Position numbers and translations under genes: made by a program
From: Micromonospora sp. WMMD882
GTDB taxonomy: Bacteria > Actinomycetota > Actinomycetes > Mycobacteriales > Micromonosporaceae
DNA length: 64,000 nucleotides
Assembly: GCF_027497255.1 (NCBI RefSeq)
Contig: NZ_CP114903.1
Span: 2,418,001 to 2,482,000, forward strand
Direction: 5' to 3'
The notes under the pieces: generated by a model
Seen by the model: the letters and a program-made list of their open reading frames with translations, nothing else
Databases searched by the model: none
Told to the model about the DNA's origin: nothing
Part shown: positions 20,998 to 29,068 of the stretch, piece after piece
How the letters are laid out: each line of letters opens with the position of its first letter
Numbering within the stretch: position 1 is the stretch's first letter

Positions 20998-22227
20998 TCA
21001 GCCGTTGGCGATCAGGCTGGCGATCTCGTTGTAGATGAGGTGGGCCTTCGCGCCCTGGTTCGCCGGACAGCCGCCGAGGTGGTGCAGGGCGATCACCCGG
21101 TGGTTGGCGTCGAGCACCGGCGAGCCGGAGTTGCCGCCGGAGGTGTCACAGCTGTAGCTGATGTTCCAGGTGTTGTAGTTCGCGTTCCGCACGGTGCACA
21201 GCGCGCCGCCCTGGGTGTCCTCGTAGATGGACAGCCGCTTGGGGTTGCCGTCGCCGTGTCCCGGGACGTACATCCGGGCGCCGGTGGTGGTGGCGGTGGT
21301 CGCCAGGTAGAGCGTGCCGAAGCTCTGGATGTTGGCGAAGTTGTTCACCGAGAACAGGGCGTAGTCCAGTTGGCTGGAGCCGCCGGCGCTCACCTTGTAG
21401 AGGGTCGCGCCGCTGACCTTGGTGCCGGCGCCGGGGTTCGCCCCGCCGCAGGTGGCGCACTGGTAGTTGAACTGCATCTCGCTGCCGCTGACCGCGGCCT
21501 GCGTCGAGAAGCAGTGCTTGTTGGTCAGCATGCGGTTGGTGTCGCCGACCCGCCAGGTGGTGCACATGCCGCCACCGCTGATCAGCAGCCGGGCCACCGC
21601 CCGGCCCCGGGCGTACTCGGTCGGGTGGCTGCTCTGGTAGCAGACCACGTCGCGCCGGGCGTCGGTGCCGCACACCGACTGCGCCGAGAGGTTGTGCTGG
21701 GCGATCTCGGTAGGAGCGTAGCCACGCCAGAACCGGTCGATGGTGGCGACGGTGGCCCGGGAGGACCGGCTGCTGTGCAGCGTCACCACCGCCGTGTCGC
21801 CGTCGACCGACATCGCCCAGAAGCCCGGTCGCCCGTCGGTGGTGTAGTCCGAGCCGGTCGCCCGGTCCAGGTGGCGGTCGTACCGGTGGCTCTCCCGGCC
21901 GTCCGGGCTCGACACGGTGACGTGGTCGCCGGGGGCCAGCCGCAGCGAGCTGAAGTGCACCTTGACGTAGGTCGCGCCGGGGTGCCGGATGACCTGGGTC
22001 CGGCCGTCCCGGGCGTAGGAGAGCGCGCCGTCGACGGTGCGCAGCTCGCCGACGGTGGTGACGCCCTCCGCCGAGAACTGCTCCGCCTCGGCCGCCCGCT
22101 CTGAGCGCGGAGTGAGCTGTTGGCCCGGGTACGCCTCGGCGGCGGGCACCGACAGCAGGCTCAGCCCGAGCGTGCAGGCGCCGATGGTGACCGCCGCCGT
22201 TCGCAGACGACGCAGGGTGGTTTTCAT
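20998..22227 (-). CDS. secreted trypsin-like serine endopeptidase
   Basis: A 409-residue exported protein: signal peptide (TAAVTIGACTLGLSLLSVPAAEA, to about 32), an N-terminal domain of about 150 residues (beta-rich, LRLAPGDHVTVSSPDGRESHRY), and a chymotrypsin-fold protease. The catalytic triad is readable as H238 (LTNKHCF), D288 (QLDYALF) and S367 (DTSGGNSGSPV); several Cys pairs (C196/C222, C239/C257, C260, C344/C360) suggest disulfides. It resembles glutamyl-endopeptidase-like and lysyl-type secreted proteases of actinobacteria and myxobacteria; specificity cannot be assigned. It is divergent from the TAXI binding-protein gene over an unusually A+T-rich gap. Confidence 0.87.
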   Translation of the reverse strand: MKTTLRRLRTAAVTIGACTLGLSLLSVPAAEAYPGQQLTPRSERAAEAEQFSAEGVTTVGELRTVDGALSYARDGRTQVIRHPGATYVKVHFSSLRLAPGDHVTVSSPDGRESHRYDRHLDRATGSDYTTDGRPGFWAMSVDGDTAVVTLHSSRSSRATVATIDRFWRGYAPTEIAQHNLSAQSVCGTDARRDVVCYQSSHPTEYARGRAVARLLISGGGMCTTWRVGDTNRMLTNKHCFSTQAAVSGSEMQFNYQCATCGGANPGAGTKVSGATLYKVSAGGSSQLDYALFSVNNFANIQSFGTLYLATTATTTGARMYVPGHGDGNPKRLSIYEDTQGGALCTVRNANYNTWNISYSCDTSGGNSGSPVLDANHRVIALHHLGGCPANQGAKAHLIYNEIASLIANG

Positions 22228-22326
22228 GTCGCTCCCTCCCGAGAGACCGGCACGGGAACGTGCCTGCTGAACTTCATACTCGATCTAAACGATAGATGTA
22301 AACATATCGATTTTTTGGAGATCGGT
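22228..22326. promoter_or_regulatory. A+T-rich divergent promoter region
   Basis: Between the protease and TAXI genes, 22270-22316 is strikingly A+T-rich for this genome and contains ATCTA-AACGA-TAGAT (22283-22297) and an ATCGAT. GGAG at 22317-22320 is the ribosome site for the TAXI gene. No single -10/-35 pair stands out. Confidence 0.5.
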
Positions 22327-23343
22327 GTGATGATCGACGGGTTGCCAACCCGGGCGTCGGGGCGCACAGTGCTGGCTGTGAACGGCGACCGACCCATCCG
22401 CCGCCGGTGGCGCAGCCGCGCCCGGCGCGCCTCGGCCGTGGCGCTGGCCGTGGCGCTGTCGCCGGCGCTGTCCGCCTGCCGCGACGAGCCGGCCGACCCG
22501 GTCCGCGTCCGGATCGCCACCGGCAGCCCCACCGCCGTCTACCACGCGTTCGGCGAGTCGCTGGCGGCCATCCTCAACCGGGAGGTGCCCGGCGTACGGG
22601 CCAGCGTGGTGGTCACCGCCGCGTCGGCGCAGAACGTCCGGCTCGTCGAGTCCGGCCAGGCGGAGCTCGGCTTCACCCAGGCCGACGTGCTGCTCGCCGA
22701 GCCGGGCGCGCACCCCGAGGTGGCGGCGGTGGCCCGGGTCTACGACGACCTGCTGCACCTGGTCACCACCGTGGAGTCGCCGGTGCGTACCGTGGCGGAC
22801 CTGCGCGGCCGACGGGTCTCGGTGGGCGCGGAGGGCTCCGGCACCGGGATCACCGCGACCCGCCTGCTCGACGTGGCCGGGCTGAACGGCCCGTCGGTAC
22901 GGCGGGAACGGCTCGGCCTGGACGACTCGGTGTCCGCGCTGCGCGCCGGCCGGATCGACGCGTTCTTCTTCTCCGGCGGGCTGCCCGTACGGGCCATCGA
23001 ACAGCTCGCCGGCGCCATCGGCGTCCGCCTGGTCGACCTGGGCGAGTGGACCGAGCCGCTGCGCCGCCAGCACCGCGAGGTCTACGTCTCCCGGGACGTC
23101 CCCAGCTCGGCGTACGGGGTGGAGCCGGTCACCACGGTGGCGAACCCGAACTACCTGGTGGTCGCCGCCGACGTGCCGGAGTCCCTGGTGCGGGAGGTGA
23201 CCCGGCTGCTGATGCAGCGCCGGGAGGAGCTGGCCGCCGCGCACCCCGCCGCCGGGCGGATGAGCGCCCGCTCCGCCATCGTCACCGCGCCGCTGCCCCT
23301 GCACCCGGGGGCCGCCGGCTGGTACCGCGACAGCAAACCCTGA
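22327..23343 (+). CDS. TAXI-family solute-binding lipoprotein
   Basis: A protein of about 338 residues of the TRAP-associated extracytoplasmic immunogenic (TAXI) binding-protein family: VRVRIATGSPTAVYHAFGESLAAILNRE, SGQAELGFTQADVLL, TVADLRGRRVSVGAEGSGTGITATRLL and FFFSGGLPVRAIEQLA. A lipobox LSAC lies about 50 residues from the GTG at 22327 (GGAG 6 bases upstream; ATG 22330 is equally possible), and a GTG at 22378 would give a more normal lipoprotein signal peptide. TRAP membrane subunits are absent nearby; instead the next two genes, convergent with only 3 bases between stops, are a histidine kinase and response regulator. It may serve as a ligand-sensing accessory rather than a transporter part. 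Confidence 0.88.
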   Translation: MMIDGLPTRASGRTVLAVNGDRPIRRRWRSRARRASAVALAVALSPALSACRDEPADPVRVRIATGSPTAVYHAFGESLAAILNREVPGVRASVVVTAASAQNVRLVESGQAELGFTQADVLLAEPGAHPEVAAVARVYDDLLHLVTTVESPVRTVADLRGRRVSVGAEGSGTGITATRLLDVAGLNGPSVRRERLGLDDSVSALRAGRIDAFFFSGGLPVRAIEQLAGAIGVRLVDLGEWTEPLRRQHREVYVSRDVPSSAYGVEPVTTVANPNYLVVAADVPESLVREVTRLLMQRREELAAAHPAAGRMSARSAIVTAPLPLHPGAAGWYRDSKP

Positions 23344-23346
23344 GCG

Positions 23347-24717
23347 TCAGGAGGGGGTCGGGAACCACAGCTCGGCGACCAGGCCCCGGGGTCGGGCCTG
23401 GCGCATGCTGAGCCGACCGCCGGAGGCGTCCACCAGGACCGCCACGATGGTCAACCCGAGACCGGCGCCGTCGACGTTCTGCGCGTCCGGGGCCCGCCAG
23501 AACCGCTCGGTGGCCTGGTCGAGCTGGCTCTCCGTCATGCCCGGACCGTCGTCGCGGACCGCCAGGGCGACCCCGTCCCCGCTCGGCTCGACGGTCACCG
23601 TCACCGTGCCGCCGGCCCCGCTGAACTTCACCGCGTTGTCGACCAGCGCGTCCAACGCCTGGTCGATGGCGGTGGGGACGGTGCGCGCGTACGCGGGGCC
23701 GGGGACCGCGGACAGGCGCAGCGTGACCGACCGGCGGCGGGCCAGCGGCTCCCAGGCCGTCACCCGGGACGCGGCCGTCGCCACCGCGTCCACGGTCACC
23801 AGGCGGTTCTCCTCCCGCTCGGCGCGGGCCAGGGTGAGCAGCGCGTCGAGCACCTGGGCGAGCCGGTCGGTCTCCTCCAACGCCAACCGGTGCTCGGCGC
23901 GGCCCTCCGCGTCGACGAGGCTCGGCCCCAGCTCCTCCACCCGCAGCCGCAACGCGGTCAGCGGGTTGCGGAGCTGGTGGCTGGCGTGCGCGACGAAGGC
24001 CCGCTGCCGGTCCATCACGTCGGACACCACGTCGGCCATGTGGTTGAAGCCGGCCGCGAGCCGCCGCAGCTCCGGCGGGCCGAGCCGGTGCTGCACCCGG
24101 GCGGTGCGGTCCCCCTCGGCGATCTCGTGGGTCACCGCGTCCAGCTCGGTGACCGGGCGCAGCACCCAACCGGCCAGCCCGAACGCGGTGAGCACGCAGG
24201 CCAGCACGGCGAGCAGCCCGATCACCGTGAGCAGCAGCCACCAGGCCGTGACGGTACGGCGCACCGCGTCCACCGGGCTGGCGGTGACCACCGCGCCCAG
24301 CACCTCACCGCCGTCGTTGATCGGCACCGCCACCACCATCGGCCCGTCCACCCAGGGCCGGACGGCCTCCGAACCGGTGTACTGCTGCCCGGACAGGGCG
24401 ACCCGGACCGCCGCCTCGGTCGCCGGCGACGGGTGGTAGCCGGCGGACAGCGCGACCGTACGGAGCTCCCGGTCGACCACCGTGGCGCCGATGCCGTACA
24501 GGCCGTCGTAGCTGTCGAGCTCGTTCTCCAGACCACCGGTGCCGCCGCCCCGCAGGGCGGGGCCGGCCAGCGAGGCGAACCGGGTGGCGTCGGCGAGCCG
24601 GTCGGCGCGGACCCGGTCGGTCTCCCGGTTGGCCAGGGTCACCGCCAGCGGCGTCTCCAGCGCCACCAGCACCAACGCCATCAACAGCAGGTAGCTGACG
24701 ACCAGCCGGCGGCGCAC
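23347..24717 (-). CDS. sensor histidine kinase with extracytoplasmic sensor and HAMP
   Basis: A 456-residue membrane kinase: TM1 (5-27), extracytoplasmic domain (about 30-157), TM2 (158-183), HAMP (WVLRPVTELDAVTHEIAEGDRTARV), dimerisation/phosphoacceptor helix with H247 in VAHASHQLRNPLTALRLRVEEL, and HATPase (N361 in DALVDNAVKF, DDGPGM at 389-394, DGAGLGLTI). Its ATG at 24717 is 7 bases after the stop of the response regulator, so the pair is an operon with the regulator first. Convergent to the TAXI lipoprotein, which could present ligand to its sensor domain. Confidence 0.93.
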   Translation of the reverse strand: MRRRLVVSYLLLMALVLVALETPLAVTLANRETDRVRADRLADATRFASLAGPALRGGGTGGLENELDSYDGLYGIGATVVDRELRTVALSAGYHPSPATEAAVRVALSGQQYTGSEAVRPWVDGPMVVAVPINDGGEVLGAVVTASPVDAVRRTVTAWWLLLTVIGLLAVLACVLTAFGLAGWVLRPVTELDAVTHEIAEGDRTARVQHRLGPPELRRLAAGFNHMADVVSDVMDRQRAFVAHASHQLRNPLTALRLRVEELGPSLVDAEGRAEHRLALEETDRLAQVLDALLTLARAEREENRLVTVDAVATAASRVTAWEPLARRRSVTLRLSAVPGPAYARTVPTAIDQALDALVDNAVKFSGAGGTVTVTVEPSGDGVALAVRDDGPGMTESQLDQATERFWRAPDAQNVDGAGLGLTIVAVLVDASGGRLSMRQARPRGLVAELWFPTPS

Positions 24718-24724
24718 CCCGACC

Positions 24725-25381
24725 TCACTCGCCGCGCAGCCGGTAGCCGACCCCGCGCACCGTCTCCACCAGCCGGGCGTCGCCCAGCTTGCCGCGCAGC
24801 GAGCCGACGTGCACCTCGACCGTGTGCCGCTCGGCCCAGGTGGTGCCCCAGACGTCCAGCAGGATCCGCTCGCGGGGCACCACCGTGCCGGGCTGGCGGG
24901 CCAGCGAGACGAGGATGTCGAACTCCTTGCGGGTCAGGGTGACCGGTCGGCCGTCGACGGTGACCGTCCGGGCGGCCACGTCGATTGCCAGCGCCCCGGC
25001 GACGATCCGGTCCGGCTCGGGGGCGGCCCGGGCGGCCCGGCGCAGCACCGCCTCGATACGCGCCTGCAACTCGACCATGGAGAACGGTTTCACCACGTAG
25101 TCGTCCGCGCCGAGCCGCAGCCCGAGCACCCGGTCGCGCTCCTCGCCCCGCGCGGTGACCGCGATGATGCCGGTCTGCGCGCTGCGCCGCCGCAGCTCGC
25201 GGCAGAGCTCGGTGCCGTCGCCGTCGGGCAGGGTCAGGTCGAGCAGGACCAGGTCGCACGGCGCGGCGGCCAACGCCGCCGCCACGGTGGCCGCGTGCTC
25301 CACCCGGTACCCCCGCCGGGTCAGCGCCGACGACAGGGCCGCCGCCACCCGACGGTCGTCCTCCACCAGCAGGACCCGCAC
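24725..25381 (-). CDS. OmpR/PhoB-type response regulator
   Basis: A 218-residue regulator: receiver (1-~115) with acidic pocket VEDD, phospho-acceptor D48 in DLVLLDLTLPDGDG, VTARGEE and the conserved K in DDYVVKPFS; then a winged-helix trans_reg_C domain (VTLTRKEFDILVSLARQPGTVVPRERIL, HTVEVHVGSLRGKL, VETVRGVGYRLR). The GTG at 25381 has GGAGGGG about 6 bases upstream; the frame is open 104 codons farther but without a family N-terminus. It heads an operon with the histidine kinase and would act as a DNA-binding transcription factor. Confidence 0.93.
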   Translation of the reverse strand: MRVLLVEDDRRVAAALSSALTRRGYRVEHAATVAAALAAAPCDLVLLDLTLPDGDGTELCRELRRRSAQTGIIAVTARGEERDRVLGLRLGADDYVVKPFSMVELQARIEAVLRRAARAAPEPDRIVAGALAIDVAARTVTVDGRPVTLTRKEFDILVSLARQPGTVVPRERILLDVWGTTWAERHTVEVHVGSLRGKLGDARLVETVRGVGYRLRGE

Positions 25382-25594
25382 CCGCGCCCCCTCCGCCGTT
25401 GAGCCTCCGGTCAGCGAATGGTGCCAGACGTCGGCGCTCCGCCGCGACACCCGGGACGGGCCCGGGGCAGGGCCCGGCGTACCGGAGAGTCCCCTCCGCA
25501 CGGCGGTTATGCTCCCTTTGCCGTGTCGGCCCCCCGGGCGGCCGCGCGTCGTCCCGGCACGTACGTGCCCCTTCGAACCCTGTGAGTGGAGCTC

Positions 25595-26131
25595 ATGAGC
25601 CAAGGAACCGACCAGGTCTTCGTGCACCCGACCGCCGAGGTGGAGGAGGGCGCGACCATCGGCGACGGCACCAGGGTCTGGCACCTGGCCCACGTCCGGT
25701 CCACGGCGACCATCGGCGCCGGCTGCGTCATCGGCCGCAACGTGTACGTGGACAGCAACGCGGTGATCGGGGACCGCTGCAAGGTGCAGAACAACGTCTC
25801 GGTGTACCAGGGGGTGACCCTGGAGGACGAGGTCTTCGTCGGGCCCTGCGCGGTGTTCACCAACGACTTCCGGCCCCGGGCGCAGAACCCGGACTGGCAG
25901 ATCACCCCGACCGTGGTACGTCGAGGCGCGTCGATCGGCGCGAACGCCACGCTGGTCTGCGGCATCGAGGTCGGCCGGTACGCGATGATCGCCGCCGGCT
26001 CGGTGGTGACCCGGGACGTCGCCCCGTACCAGTTGGTCGCCGGCAACCCGGCCCGGCCGAAGGGCTGGGTCGACGAGAAGGGCGAGGTGGTCTCCCGCGA
26101 CCCCGCCACTCCCCCACCCACCCGCCCCTGA
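25595..26131 (+). CDS. WbpD-like UDP-2-acetamido-3-amino-glucuronate N-acetyltransferase
   Basis: A 178-residue left-handed beta-helix acetyltransferase. Hexapeptide repeats run through the middle (IGAGCVIGRNVYVDSNAVIGDRCKVQNNVSVYQGVTLEDEVFVGPCAVFTNDF, quoted here only as the region 48-98), then GASIGANATLVCG and AAGSVVTRDV. The blocks TRVWHLAHV, IGDRCKVQNNVSVY and GPCAVFTNDFRPR closely match WbpD, which acetylates the 3-amino group of UDP-GlcNAc(3NH2)A. ATG at 25595 follows GTGGAG. It is convergent to a UDP-sugar 6-dehydrogenase, and homologues of the other enzymes of the same pathway lie at 32.7, 44.1 and 45.1 kb. Specificity is inferred from resemblance and context. Confidence 0.8.
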   Translation: MSQGTDQVFVHPTAEVEEGATIGDGTRVWHLAHVRSTATIGAGCVIGRNVYVDSNAVIGDRCKVQNNVSVYQGVTLEDEVFVGPCAVFTNDFRPRAQNPDWQITPTVVRRGASIGANATLVCGIEVGRYAMIAAGSVVTRDVAPYQLVAGNPARPKGWVDEKGEVVSRDPATPPPTRP

Positions 26132-26154
26132 CGCCCCACGCGCGAACCTCCTGA

Positions 26155-26191
26155 TCGACCCGGCCGACCGGCGGAAAGCCGGCCGGGTCGA
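26155..26191. terminator. bidirectional hairpin terminator
   Basis: TCGACCCGG (26155-26163) pairs with CCGGGTCGA (26183-26191), with inner stem CCGGC-GGAAA-GCCGG and a four-base bulge, between convergent genes. The 20 bases at 26140-26159 resemble 58662-58681 at 18 of 20 positions. Confidence 0.65.
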
Positions 26192-26201
26192 CGGGGCGGG
26201 G

Positions 26202-27485
26202 TCAGCCGCCGATGACGATGCGGCGGGTGTCCGGCCAGCGGGCCGGGTCGGTGACCCGGCGGCCGTCCACCAGCACCCGCACGTCGGGCAGGTCGGTGGC
26301 GGCGAGGGTGCGGTACTCGGCGTGGTCGGCCTGCACCACGGCGGCGGTGACCCGCTCGCCGGCGTACGCCGGCAGGCCGTGCGCGGTCAACTCCTCGGCG
26401 GTGTACATCGGGTCGGAGACGTACGGCTTAGCGCCCCGGGCGCGCAGCGCCTCGACGGTCGGGAAGACCCCGGAGAACGCGGTCTCCTTCACCCCGCCCC
26501 GGTAGGCCGCGCCGAGCACCAGCACCTCGACGTCGGTCAGGTCACCGTACGCGGCGGCGAGCAGGTCGACGGCGTACTCCGGCATGGCCGCGTTCGCCTC
26601 GCGGGCGGAGCGGACCACCGTGGCGGCCGGGTCGTTCCACAGGTACATCCGGGGGTAGATCGGGATGCAGTGCCCGCCGACCGCGATGCCCGGGGAGTGG
26701 ATGTGGCTGTACGGCTGGCTGTTGCAGGCGTCGATGACCTTGAGCACGTCGACGCCGACCGTGTCGGCGAACCGGGCGAACTGGTTCGCCAGGCCGATGT
26801 TGACGTCCCGGTAGGTGGTCTCGGCGAGCTTGGCCAGCTCGGACGCCTCGGCCGAGCCGAGATCCCACACCCCGTTGGGCTGGGCCAGGTCGGCGCGCTC
26901 GTCGAAGTCGAGCACCGCCTCGTAGAAGCGCACGCCGTGCGCGGCGGACGCCTCGTCGATGCCGCCGACCAGCTTCGGGTAGCGACGCAGGTCCGCGAAG
27001 ACCCGGCCGGTCAGCACCCGCTCCGGGCTGAACACCAGGTGGAAGTCGGCGCCGGCGGTGAGCCCGGAGCCCTGCTCCAGCATCGGGGCCCAACGGGTCC
27101 GGGTGGTGCCGACCGGCAGGGTGGTCTCGTAGCTGACCAGGGTGCCCGGCTTCAGGCCCCGGGCGATGGCCCGGGTCGCGTCGTCCATCCAGCCGAAGTC
27201 CGGCACGCCCTCGGCGTCCACGAACAGCGGCACGACGACCACGACGGCCTCGCTCTCGGCGACCGCCGCGGCGGTGTCGGTGGTGGCCGAGAATAGCCCG
27301 GCGGCGACCACCTCCTTGAGCTTGACGTCCAGGTCGGCTTCCCCGGGGAACGGCACCGCGCCGTCGTTGACCAGGTTGACCACCCGCTCGGAGACGTCGG
27401 CGCCGATGACCCGGTGCCCCTTCGTCGCGAACTGCACGGCCAGCGGCAGTCCGATCTTCCCGAGCGCGACGACGCAGATGTTCAT
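26202..27485 (-). CDS. UDP-N-acetylhexosamine 6-dehydrogenase (WbpA/WecC type)
   Basis: A 427-residue nucleotide-sugar dehydrogenase that oxidises C6 of a UDP-HexNAc to the uronic acid with two NAD+. N-terminal NAD-binding start MNICVVALGKIGLPLAVQFA; middle domain FSPERVLTGRVF and the conserved Lys in SELAKLAETTYRDVNIGLANQF; catalytic C273 in AVGGHCIPIYP; C-terminal UDP-binding domain LGAAYRGGVKETAFSG. It resembles the WecC/WbpA group more than UDP-glucose dehydrogenase (GGHCIPIYP block). AGGAAAG precedes the ATG by about 8 bases. Five bases upstream lies the end of the GT2 gene, so three genes (29065, 27491, 26202) are one operon. Confidence 0.9.
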   Translation of the reverse strand: MNICVVALGKIGLPLAVQFATKGHRVIGADVSERVVNLVNDGAVPFPGEADLDVKLKEVVAAGLFSATTDTAAAVAESEAVVVVVPLFVDAEGVPDFGWMDDATRAIARGLKPGTLVSYETTLPVGTTRTRWAPMLEQGSGLTAGADFHLVFSPERVLTGRVFADLRRYPKLVGGIDEASAAHGVRFYEAVLDFDERADLAQPNGVWDLGSAEASELAKLAETTYRDVNIGLANQFARFADTVGVDVLKVIDACNSQPYSHIHSPGIAVGGHCIPIYPRMYLWNDPAATVVRSAREANAAMPEYAVDLLAAAYGDLTDVEVLVLGAAYRGGVKETAFSGVFPTVEALRARGAKPYVSDPMYTAEELTAHGLPAYAGERVTAAVVQADHAEYRTLAATDLPDVRVLVDGRRVTDPARWPDTRRIVIGG

Positions 27486-27490
27486 GGCTG

Positions 27491-29068
27491 CTACTTTCCT
27501 CCGAGTGGAAGCCTGCGCCGCAGGCGGGCCATCAGCCGGCGGGGCGTGACCGGCGCTACGGCGACGACGAGTTGACCCTTGTGGTTCGTGGTGGCGGTCA
27601 GGACGTGCAGGCTGGCGCCCCGCCGGACGACGGCCCGCCGCGGCGTCGGCCGCCGTGGGCCGCGCAGCGGCGCGACACCGGTGCCGCCGAGCGCGTCGAC
27701 GTGCGCCTGGACGAGCCGCAGCTCGCCGCCGGGCGCGACGTCCGCCAGCAGCCCGGCGAGCGGGATGCGGGCCCGGACGGTGGTGCCGGTGGCGTCCGGG
27801 ACGACCTCGGTGGTCGTACCGAGCGTAACGCCCGCGCCGAGTTTCACCCCGCTGGTCAGCTCGGACAGGTCCGGACGGGGGCTGCGGGCGGTGACGGTGA
27901 GCGCCCGGGCGCCCTCGAAGTCCACCGACACGGTGTCGAGTCGGGCCAGCCAGGCCGCCGCGTGGTCGGTGACGTCGAACCAGGCGTCCGGGATGTCCAG
28001 CTCCGGGGAGCGGAAACCCGGATAGCCGGCGTACCAGCGGTCGCCGTCGCGCACCGCCGGCGGGACGCCCAGCTCGGCGTCCTGCCGGATCACCGCGAGC
28101 AGGTCGTCCACGCCGCCGTGCCGGGCCACGCCGAGCCGGACCCGGGCGTCGATGTCGAGGCCGTCGCGGATCCGGTCGGTGAGATGCCGTACGGCCAGCG
28201 CCCGCACGCCGGCGTGCACGGCCTCCTGGGTGGCCCGGTCCAGGCCGAGGACGTCGTCCTCCAGCAGCCGGGCGACCTCCCAGGCGAAGTGCCGCAACAG
28301 CACCGCGTCCCGGCGGGGCCCCTCCTCGATCAGCCCGGCCACGAACCCGACCAGCGCCTCGGCGCAGCGCAGCCGCTCCAGGTGCCGGCTGGCGTAGGTG
28401 ATGTTGCGGGCGTTCAGCCGGCGTACCGCGTAGTAGTAGTCGTAGTCGGCGAGCACCGAGACCCGCTTCGCCCGGTAGCACGCCTCGATGGTGAACGGCT
28501 GGTCGCTGCCGACCGGCATGTCCTCCGGGTAGCGCAGCTTGTGCCGCTCGATCAGCTCCCGCCGGAACAGTTTCGTGTTGGACAGCGAGAACGGCAGCGG
28601 GGAGGTGAACAGGTCCACCTCCTCCCGGGTCGACCCGAAGATCGCCTGGTGGATGTTGCGGCTGTTCACGCCGCGCATCCGGCCGAGCACCACGTCGGCG
28701 TCCCACCGGTCGGCGGCGGCGACCAGGCGTTCCAGCGCCTCCGGGCCGAGGTAGTCGTCGGAGCCGATGAAGAAGACGTACCGGCCGGTGGCGACGTCCA
28801 GCGCGCGGTTGCTCGGCCCTGCCGGGCCGCCGGAGTTCGACTGACTCAGCACCTTCACCGTGCCCGGGTGCAGCCGCGCGAACCGCTCCAGCTCCCGGCC
28901 GCTGCCGTCGGTGGAGCCGTCGTCGACCGCCACGATCTCCAGCCGGTCCCGGCCGATGGTCTGCTCCACCAGGGAGGTCAGGCAGCGGGTCAGGTACGGC
29001 ATGGTGTTGTAGACGGCGGTGACGACGGTCACGTCGGGGACGCGCTCGCCGGAGGCGGGGACGGTCAC
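27491..29068 (-). CDS. family 2 glycosyltransferase with C-terminal extension
   Basis: A 525-residue protein. The N-terminal GT-A domain is clear: VTVVTAVYNTMPYLTRCLTSLVEQ, EIVAVDDGSTDGSG, GPSNRALDVATGRYVFFIGSDDYLGP (the DD-type metal-binding motif) and GSDQPFTIEACYRA. After about residue 300 comes a C-terminal region of some 200 residues with a beta-rich end (VVPDATGTTVRARIPLAGLL) resembling the extra domains of TarS/TarP-like and other wall-polymer glycosyltransferases. The GTG at 29068 overlaps the previous gene's TGA (GTGA). Donor and acceptor unknown; cytoplasmic face of the membrane. Confidence 0.87.
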   Translation of the reverse strand: MTVPASGERVPDVTVVTAVYNTMPYLTRCLTSLVEQTIGRDRLEIVAVDDGSTDGSGRELERFARLHPGTVKVLSQSNSGGPAGPSNRALDVATGRYVFFIGSDDYLGPEALERLVAAADRWDADVVLGRMRGVNSRNIHQAIFGSTREEVDLFTSPLPFSLSNTKLFRRELIERHKLRYPEDMPVGSDQPFTIEACYRAKRVSVLADYDYYYAVRRLNARNITYASRHLERLRCAEALVGFVAGLIEEGPRRDAVLLRHFAWEVARLLEDDVLGLDRATQEAVHAGVRALAVRHLTDRIRDGLDIDARVRLGVARHGGVDDLLAVIRQDAELGVPPAVRDGDRWYAGYPGFRSPELDIPDAWFDVTDHAAAWLARLDTVSVDFEGARALTVTARSPRPDLSELTSGVKLGAGVTLGTTTEVVPDATGTTVRARIPLAGLLADVAPGGELRLVQAHVDALGGTGVAPLRGPRRPTPRRAVVRRGASLHVLTATTNHKGQLVVAVAPVTPRRLMARLRRRLPLGGK

